A stretch of DNA of 5,444 bases from WRDS01 sp964492775. Its GTDB lineage: Bacteria > Actinomycetota > Coriobacteriia > Anaerosomatales > PHET01. Position 1 is the stretch's first letter. Each line of letters begins with the position of its first letter. Made by a program: the position numbers and the translations under genes. The notes under the pieces are model-generated. The model saw only the letters and a list, made by a program, of their open reading frames with translations, was not told where the DNA came from and did no database searches. The stretch lies in the NCBI GenBank assembly GCA_964492775.1, contig CAZBLH010000054.1, forward strand, positions 1 to 5,444, given 5' to 3'. Below, one piece after another: positions 1 to 5,444 of the stretch.

Positions 1-2699
1 TCGAGCCCGTGCTGATCGAGGGCAAGGCGATCCAGCTGCACCCGCTCGTCTGCACCGCGTTCAACGCGGACTTCGACGGCGACCAGATGGCCGTCCACGT
101 GCCGCTTTCCGCCGAGGCTCAGGCTGAGGCGCGCATCCTGATGCTGTCGACCAACAACATCAAGTCGCCGGCGCACGGCCGTCCGCTGACAACGCCGTCC
201 CAGGACATGGTCATCGGTCTGTACTACCTGACCGCCGACCGTGATGGCATGCCCGGCGAGGGTCGCGCGTTCATGAGCGCCGACGACGCCTTGCTTGCCT
301 ACGACAACCGGGCCGACCTCGACCTGCAGGCGAAGATCTTCGTGCGGCTCACGAAGCCGATGATCGAGACGTATCGCGAGGACGGCAAGATTCTGCGCCG
401 CGAGCGCGCAGCGGGCGAGCGCATCGAGACGACGGTTGGCCGCATTACCTTCAACCGCTCGCTCCCGGCCGACTACCCCTTTGTGAACCACGAGATTGAC
501 AAGAAGGGGATCGGACGCATCGTCGAGGACTGCTCAAGCCGCTACTCGACCACGGAGATGGGCCAGATTCTCGACGAGATCAAGCGCCTCGGGTTCCACT
601 ACGCCACGCGCGCCGGTGTCACGGTGTCGGTCTACGACGCAACGGTGCCGGAATCCAAGGGCGAGATCCTGGAGAAGGCCGACGCGACCGTCGACAAGAT
701 CGAGAGCCAGTACGAGCGCGGTCTGATCACTCGTGACGAGCGCCACCGCCAGATTGTTGACGTGTGGACGCAGGCGAACGAGGACGTTGGCGATGAGATG
801 GCCAAGGCGTTCGACCGCTTCAACCCGGTCTACATGATGGCGTACTCCGGTGCCCGCGGTAACATCAAGCAGATTCGCCAGCTCGCCGGTATGCGTGGTC
901 TGATGGCTAACCCGAAGGGTGACATCATCGACCGCCCGATCAAGGCGAACTTCCGAGAGGGCCTGACCGTTCTCGAGTACTTCATTTCGACGCACGGCGC
1001 CCGTAAGGGTCTGGCCGACACCGCTCTGCGTACCGCAGACTCCGGTTACCTGACCCGCCGTCTGGTCGACGTTGCCCAGGACGTGATCGTTCGCGAGAGC
1101 GACTGCGGTACCGACGAGGGCGTCACCTTCACGCTGCTCCGTGACGGTGGGGTGCCCGATCACAACCTCGTAGGTCGCTGCCTGCTTGAGCCGGCGGTCA
1201 ACGCCGAGACGGGCGAAGTCATCCGCGAGGCCGGCCACTACTTCGTCGACGACGAAGACGTGCTGGCCACCGCAGAGGCCGGCGTCACCGAGGTCGTCGC
1301 ACGCACGGTCATGACCTGCCATGCGCGCCACGGCATCTGCCAGGCCTGCTACGGCTGGGACCTCGCATCCAGCAGCCCGGTCGACATCGGCACCGCGGTC
1401 GGCATCATCGCCGCCCAGTCGATCGGCGAGCCGGGTACGCAGCTAACGATGCGTACGTTCCACACCGGTGGCGTCGCAGGTGAGGACATCACCCACGGTC
1501 TGCCGCGTGTCGGCGAGCTCTTCGAGGCGCGCAAGCCCAAGGGCCAGGCAATCATCGCCGAGATCGCAGGTACGCTCAGCATCCAGGATGTCGACAAGAG
1601 CTGGGTCCTGAAGATCCGGGACGATGAGGGCAACGAGAGGGAGTACACCGCTTCGAGGCGCGCACGCCTGCGCCCGGGTGTCGCCGACGGCGCCACGGTG
1701 GAACTCGGCCAGCAGCTCACCGAGGGTTCGGTGAACCCGCACGACCTCCTCGCTCTCAAGGGTCCGAACGAGACGCTGCGCTACATCGTCGAGCAGGTGC
1801 AGGAGGTCTACCGCTCGCAGGGTGTAGACATCAACGACAAGCACATCGAGGTCATCAGCCGCCAGATGCTGCGCAAGGTCTCTGTGACCGACTCCGGTGA
1901 CACCGGGCTTCTTCCGGGACAGCTGGTCGATCGCCTCGACTTCGCCGCTGCGAACGAGGGAGCGATTGCTGCGGGCGGCGAGGCGGCCAACGGCCACCCG
2001 GTCCTGCTCGGCATCACGAAGGCGTCGCTGGCGACCGAGTCGTTCCTTTCGGCAGCGTCGTTCCAGGAGACCACCCGCGTGCTCACCGACGCCGCGATCG
2101 CCGGCAAGGAGGACGAGCTACTCGGGCTCAAGGAGAACGTCATCATCGGTAAGCTCATCCCGGCCGCGACCGGCATGCGCCGCTACCGCTCGGTCTCTCT
2201 CACGTACCGTGGACAGAACATCGAGGGCGGTGGCGCGAGCGAGGGTCCGCTGCCCGAGTGGGCACCCGAGGAGCTCAAGGAGATCGAGGCGCTCCTGCCG
2301 GTGCGTCCGGAGCCGGGGATCGACGAGTCGATCTTTGCCGACCTGGACTTCGACGAGGCCGGAGACATCGATGTCTCGGCATTCGCCGGGGTGACCTTCG
2401 ACCCGACGCTGACGGACGTGACGCCGGAGTACGGTGACGAGGTCGTCGGCGGCGAGAGTGTCGCCCAGCTGACCGGCCAGTCGGTCATCGGTACGCCACT
2501 TGAGTCCGTGACGCTCGGCGAGATCGGTGTCTCGACCCGCTGGGTGAACAAGTTCGTCGAGGCCGGCATCACGTCAGTCGCCGACCTCAAGGGCAAGACC
2601 GAGGACGATCTCCTCGAGCTGCCTGGTATCGGCGAGAAGGCCGTCCAGGAAGTACGCGAAGGGCTTGAGGCCCACGGGCTCAACACGGTGCTTCTCTGA
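1..2699 (+). CDS. rpoC: DNA-directed RNA polymerase subunit β' (5'-truncated), with extra C-terminal αCTD-like domain
   Basis: Catalytic subunit of bacterial RNA polymerase. The reading frame is open from the window edge (first whole codon at 3), so the N-terminal part is missing; by comparison with E. coli, where the active-site motif is near residue 460, about 440 residues are absent. Residues are counted from the GTG (Val) codon at 9, which is internal and not a start. The NADFDGD loop (19-25) carries the three Mg-binding aspartates D21, D23 and D25. Secondary-channel rim helices lie at about 212-255 and the F-loop at about 280-312. The bridge helix (about 324-360) contains STHGARKGLADTAL. 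Zinc-site cysteines are C366, C437, C444 and C447. The trigger loop (about 470-506) has M481, R482 and H485, matching E. coli M932, R933 and H936, and lacks the large insertion of E. coli. The conserved core ends near 733. An acidic linker and a helix-hairpin-helix domain follow. The stop is TGA at 2697. Identity is certain; only the tail is unusual. Confidence 0.98.
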   Translation, partial: EPVLIEGKAIQLHPLVCTAFNADFDGDQMAVHVPLSAEAQAEARILMLSTNNIKSPAHGRPLTTPSQDMVIGLYYLTADRDGMPGEGRAFMSADDALLAYDNRADLDLQAKIFVRLTKPMIETYREDGKILRRERAAGERIETTVGRITFNRSLPADYPFVNHEIDKKGIGRIVEDCSSRYSTTEMGQILDEIKRLGFHYATRAGVTVSVYDATVPESKGEILEKADATVDKIESQYERGLITRDERHRQIVDVWTQANEDVGDEMAKAFDRFNPVYMMAYSGARGNIKQIRQLAGMRGLMANPKGDIIDRPIKANFREGLTVLEYFISTHGARKGLADTALRTADSGYLTRRLVDVAQDVIVRESDCGTDEGVTFTLLRDGGVPDHNLVGRCLLEPAVNAETGEVIREAGHYFVDDEDVLATAEAGVTEVVARTVMTCHARHGICQACYGWDLASSSPVDIGTAVGIIAAQSIGEPGTQLTMRTFHTGGVAGEDITHGLPRVGELFEARKPKGQAIIAEIAGTLSIQDVDKSWVLKIRDDEGNEREYTASRRARLRPGVADGATVELGQQLTEGSVNPHDLLALKGPNETLRYIVEQVQEVYRSQGVDINDKHIEVISRQMLRKVSVTDSGDTGLLPGQLVDRLDFAAANEGAIAAGGEAANGHPVLLGITKASLATESFLSAASFQETTRVLTDAAIAGKEDELLGLKENVIIGKLIPAATGMRRYRSVSLTYRGQNIEGGGASEGPLPEWAPEELKEIEALLPVRPEPGIDESIFADLDFDEAGDIDVSAFAGVTFDPTLTDVTPEYGDEVVGGESVAQLTGQSVIGTPLESVTLGEIGVSTRWVNKFVEAGITSVADLKGKTEDDLLELPGIGEKAVQEVREGLEAHGLNTVLL
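2229..2498 (+). other. Acidic linker between the RpoC core and its C-terminal domain
   Basis: This encodes roughly residues 741-830, counted from the GTG at 9. It comes after the last recognisable β' core segment (GKLIPAATGMRRYRSVSLTY). Residues 741-827 hold 21 Asp/Glu and only two Lys/Arg, with many Gly and Pro. An early piece (about 750-763) could be a short helix; the remainder looks disordered. By composition it is a flexible tether carrying the downstream domain, though it could also bind ω or a basic partner. No family is recognised in it. Confidence 0.6.
2499..2696 (+). other. αCTD-like helix-hairpin-helix domain at the RpoC C-terminus
   Basis: The last 66 residues (831-896, counted from the GTG at 9) read like the C-terminal domain of the RNA polymerase α subunit. 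Visible landmarks are EAGITSVADL, KTEDDLLELPGIGEKAVQEV and LEAHGLN, the usual pattern of helix, TE-DLL helix, hairpin with a G-I-G turn, and final helix. Aligned by eye without gaps to remembered E. coli α, R844 falls on R265, N847 on N268, G875 on G296, K877 on K298 and E881 on E302, all DNA-contact positions in UP-element binding. S299 becomes A878 and C269 becomes K848. The fold is also shared by other helix-hairpin-helix modules, including the NusA C-terminal repeats, so a generic DNA- or protein-binding role is possible. That the domain is of the helix-hairpin-helix type is fairly sure; its function is inferred. Confidence 0.75.
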
Positions 2700-2715
2700 T
2701 TCAACGCGAGTCGCG

Positions 2716-2764
2716 ACGCGCCCCATCACCGGATTCCGGTGCGGTGATGGGGCGCGTACTCTTT
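2716..2764 (+). terminator. Hairpin terminator after rpoC
   Basis: A perfect 16-base-pair inverted repeat starts 16 bases after the rpoC stop: ACGCGCCCCATCACCG (2716-2731) pairs with CGGTGATGGGGCGCGT (2742-2757) across a 10-base loop. It is followed by ACTCTTT (2758-2764), a short and imperfect T-rich tract. Stem strength and position support intrinsic termination of the rpoC transcript, although the weak U-tract means efficiency is uncertain. An alternative inner hairpin, CACCG-GATTC-CGGTG (2727-2741), is possible because CGGTG is present twice in tandem (2737-2746). Confidence 0.82.
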
Positions 2765-2817
2765 CCGGCAGGGCAGGGGATAGGCACTGAGGATAGATAC
2801 GCCCGGATGCGTGGCGT

Positions 2818-2846
2818 TTGACAGAGCTGTTGCAGCTTGGTAGTGT
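2818..2846 (+). promoter_or_regulatory. Sigma70-type promoter for the str operon
   Basis: A perfect -35 hexamer TTGACA (2818-2823) is followed by a 17-base spacer and TAGTGT (2841-2846). The latter matches the -10 consensus TATAAT at the three most conserved positions (1, 2 and 6). Transcription would begin near 2853, giving a leader of roughly 75-80 bases before rpsL. The promoter lies just after the rpoC terminator, exactly where an independent str-operon promoter would be expected. Confidence 0.75.
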
Positions 2847-2864
2847 ACGACCCTGTGACTTCAT

Positions 2865-2898
2865 GCTCGGGAGCCACGTGTCTCGTGCGCGCCCGGGC
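2865..2898 (+). promoter_or_regulatory. Possible stem-loop in the rpsL leader
   Basis: GCTCGGG (2865-2871) can pair with CCCGGGC (2892-2898), giving seven pairs including one G-U. Inside, CACG (2875-2878) can pair with CGTG (2884-2887). The structure lies about 19 bases upstream of the rpsL Shine-Dalgarno sequence and has no T-run after it, so it does not look like a terminator. It may tune stability or translation of the str mRNA, or may be chance pairing in GC-rich DNA. Confidence 0.35.
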
Positions 2899-2916
2899 AA
2901 TGGCATGACGATTCAT

Positions 2917-2922
2917 AAGGAG
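2917..2922 (+). promoter_or_regulatory. Ribosome binding site that sets the rpsL TTG start
   Basis: AAGGAG ends seven bases before the TTG at 2930, an ideal spacing. It supports TTG as the start, together with an in-frame TGA at 2924-2926 that rules out any earlier start. Confidence 0.85.
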
Positions 2923-2929
2923 TTGAGCG

Positions 2930-3301
2930 TTGCCTACCATCAACCAACTGGTACGCAAGGGCCGCAAGCAGGTGGCGGACAAGAGCAAGACGCCGGCACT
3001 GAAGGGTAACCCCCAGAAGCGCGGCGTGTGCACTCGCGTCTACACGACCACGCCGAAGAAGCCGAACTCGGCGCTTCGGAAGGTGGCCCGTATCCGCCTG
3101 TCCAACAACATGGAGGTCACGGCCTACATCCCGGGTGTGGGGCACAACCTGCAGGAGCACTCTCTCGTGCTTGTGCGCGGTGGCCGTGTCAAGGACCTTC
3201 CGGGTGTGCGGTACAAGATCATACGCGCTGCGCTCGACTGCGCTCCGGTGGCGAATCGCTCCCAGGCGCGTTCCCGCTACGGCGCCAAGAAGCCTAAGTA
3301 G
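2930..3301 (+). CDS. rpsL: 30S ribosomal protein S12
   Basis: S12 sits at the decoding centre of the 30S subunit and helps control tRNA selection and accuracy. The 123-residue product has the usual family length and is conserved throughout: MPTINQLVRKGRK at the start, TPKKPNSALRKVARIRL at 41-57, and LVRGGRVKDLPGVRY at 81-95. K43 and K88, the classical positions of streptomycin-resistance changes, are both the wild-type lysine, and D89, the residue methylthiolated in many bacteria, is present. The RYKIIR and GAKK wording near the C-terminus resembles actinobacterial S12. The start is TTG, uncommon for a highly expressed ribosomal gene. It is the only codon giving the conserved N-terminus, because an in-frame TGA lies one codon upstream. 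rpsL is first in the str operon, behind its own promoter, and rpsG follows after 170 bases. Confidence 0.98.
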   Translation: MPTINQLVRKGRKQVADKSKTPALKGNPQKRGVCTRVYTTTPKKPNSALRKVARIRLSNNMEVTAYIPGVGHNLQEHSLVLVRGGRVKDLPGVRYKIIRAALDCAPVANRSQARSRYGAKKPK

Positions 3302-3471
3302 CTCGAGCCTCGGACGGCCTTGAGCGCCTGCGCTCGGCATCTCGGACACCCGGGACCGGGCAGGCGGTTGGGAGCGCAGCTCTCACCGGTGCGCATGGGG
3401 CCGAAGTGGCCCGAAGAACTGCGATAGACCGATACGCACTACCTGAACTAACAGGAAGAGGAGACTAGAGG
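3302..3471 (+). promoter_or_regulatory. Structured rpsL-rpsG spacer, candidate S7 autoregulatory region
   Basis: No gene is seen here. Three stem-loops can form in a row. The first, 3317-3338, pairs GCC and GAGCG with CGCTC and GGC, with a two-base TT bulge and a CCTG loop. The second, 3365-3388, is a ten-pair stem with one bulged T and one G-U pair: CGG-T-TGGGAGC, loop GCA, then GCTCTCACCG. The third, 3392-3423, has a GGGCC/GGCCC stem (3398-3402 with 3408-3412) inside an outer CGCA/TGCG pairing. None is followed by a T-run, so termination is unlikely. In E. coli, S7 binds the rpsL-rpsG intercistronic RNA to repress translation; the same role here is inference from position and structure, as no sequence match to that site was recognised. 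Confidence 0.45.
3459..3463 (+). promoter_or_regulatory. Ribosome binding site for rpsG
   Basis: AGGAG, within the purine-rich run AGGAAGAGGAG (3453-3463), ends eight bases before the ATG at 3472. Strength and spacing are good, so rpsG can be initiated independently of rpsL. Confidence 0.8.
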
Positions 3472-3942
3472 ATGCCCAGACGTGCTGCAGCCGTTCGGCG
3501 TGAGGTCACGCCCGACGCCGTCTACAACAACCGGCTCGTCACCCAGCTGATCAACAAGATCCTGCTTGATGGCAAGAAGTCGACCGCCGAGCGCATCGTC
3601 TACGGCGCGTTCGATCAGATCGGCCAGAAGACCGGATCGGATCCGCTGTCGGTCTTCAAGAAGGCGATGGACAACGTCCGTCCCACGCTTGAGGTCCGCC
3701 CGAAGCGCGTCGGTGGCGCTACCTACCAGGTGCCTGTCGAGGTGAACTCGCGTCGTTCCACCACGCTGGCGATCCGCTGGATCGTCGGCTTCTCGCGCAA
3801 GCGCCGCGAGAAGACCATGGCAGAGCGTCTTGCAGGCGAGATCATGGATGCTGCCAACGGCACGGGTTCTTCCGTGAAGCGTCGTGAGGACCTCTTCAAG
3901 ATGGCCGAGTCCAACCGTGCGTTCTCGCACTACCGCTGGTAG
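3472..3942 (+). CDS. rpsG: 30S ribosomal protein S7
   Basis: S7 is a primary 16S rRNA-binding protein that starts assembly of the 30S head and lies near the E-site tRNA and the mRNA exit. The product is 156 residues, the normal bacterial length. Family hallmarks are the basic N-terminal arm (MPRRAAAVRR), LVTQLINKILLDGKKSTAERIVY split across 22-44, the β-hairpin region around 72-91 with KRVGGATYQVPVEV, RREKTMAERLA at 111-121, and the conserved end SVKRRED...MAESNRAFSHYRW. The ATG start gives the standard N-terminus and has a good Shine-Dalgarno sequence upstream. It lies between rpsL and fusA, as usual in str operons. In E. coli S7 is the translational repressor of its own operon, and the structured spacer just upstream is where such control would act. 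The wording resembles Coriobacteriia S7, from memory. Confidence 0.98.
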   Translation: MPRRAAAVRREVTPDAVYNNRLVTQLINKILLDGKKSTAERIVYGAFDQIGQKTGSDPLSVFKKAMDNVRPTLEVRPKRVGGATYQVPVEVNSRRSTTLAIRWIVGFSRKRREKTMAERLAGEIMDAANGTGSSVKRREDLFKMAESNRAFSHYRW

Positions 3943-3973
3943 CGCGTAGCACCTATATAGAGAAACTGAGGTC

Positions 3974-3978
3974 GGAAG
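3974..3978 (+). promoter_or_regulatory. Weak ribosome binding site for fusA
   Basis: GGAAG ends six bases before the ATG at 3985; GAGGT (3968-3972) lies further away, at 12 bases. Both are poorer matches than the sites of rpsL and rpsG. With a gap of only 42 bases after the rpsG stop, fusA translation may partly depend on ribosomes arriving from rpsG. This is inference. Confidence 0.45.
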
Positions 3979-3984
3979 AGCTTC

Positions 3985-5444
<1,460 letters not shown>

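Noticed and set aside
9..11. GTG at 9 as a start codon for rpoC
   Set aside because: It is the valine of the conserved EPVLIEG segment; the frame is open to the window edge, so the gene is truncated by the window, not short.
534..1331. Minus-strand open frame of 265 codons opposite rpoC
   Set aside because: It is antisense to the conserved bridge-helix and zinc-site region of β'; its sequence is low in recognisable motifs and is explained by codon bias.
2794..2799. TAGATA as an alternative -10 box upstream of the str promoter
   Set aside because: The bases at the matching -35 position (GGGCAG) do not resemble TTGACA, while a much better promoter lies just downstream.
2905..3009. ATG-started 34-codon frame in the rpsL leader, overlapping the rpsL start out of frame
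   Set aside because: It has no Shine-Dalgarno sequence, and its codons after 2930 are just rpsL read in another frame. Its ATG lies only 25 bases before the rpsL start, so an attenuating role cannot be excluded but nothing supports it.
3930..3942. Small perfect inverted repeat CTACC-GCT-GGTAG at the rpsG stop codon
   Set aside because: Only five pairs, mostly within the conserved HYRW codons and the stop, with no T-run; probably chance.
3954..3959. TATATA as a possible -10 element for a separate fusA promoter
   Set aside because: No -35-like hexamer is present 16-18 bases upstream, and the gap is within the end of rpsG; co-transcription is simpler.

Overview
The window holds the 3' part of an RNA polymerase β' gene (rpoC) followed by the start of the str (streptomycin) operon, rpsL - rpsG - fusA. 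All genes are on the + strand. Both outer genes run off the window: rpoC lacks its 5' part and fusA its 3' part. The DNA is GC-rich, with mostly G or C at third codon positions. The gene order and the S12, S7 and EF-G sequences suggest a high-GC Gram-positive bacterium (Actinomycetota). The S7 and EF-G wording looks most like the Coriobacteriia side of that phylum. This placement is from memory of family sequences, not from a search.

Layout. Positions 1-2699 are the catalytic two thirds of β': active-site loop, F-loop, bridge helix, zinc-binding cysteines, trigger loop and the conserved C-terminal core. An acidic linker and an extra C-terminal domain follow. Positions 2716-2764 form a strong hairpin terminator closing the rpoC transcript. 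A sigma70-type promoter at 2818-2846 starts the str operon. Its leader can fold into a stem-loop and ends in a good Shine-Dalgarno sequence before a TTG start codon for rpsL (2930-3301). The 170-base gap between rpsL and rpsG has no gene but can form three stem-loops in a row. rpsG is at 3472-3942 and fusA starts at 3985, after a 42-base gap.

How the genes work together. β' is the catalytic subunit of transcription. S12 and S7 are 30S ribosomal proteins at the decoding centre and in the head. EF-G drives translocation on the same ribosome. Co-transcription of rpsL, rpsG and fusA is the usual str arrangement; tuf often follows but would lie outside the window.

Most of the window is ordinary housekeeping sequence. 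The best candidate for something unusual is the end of RpoC. Its last ~66 residues resemble the DNA-binding C-terminal domain of the RNA polymerase α subunit (αCTD). They can be aligned without gaps over the key DNA-contact positions and are tethered to the β' core by an acidic linker of about 90 residues. The structured rpsL-rpsG spacer is the second candidate, as a possible S7 feedback site. No mobile element, CRISPR array, tRNA or rRNA gene was seen.
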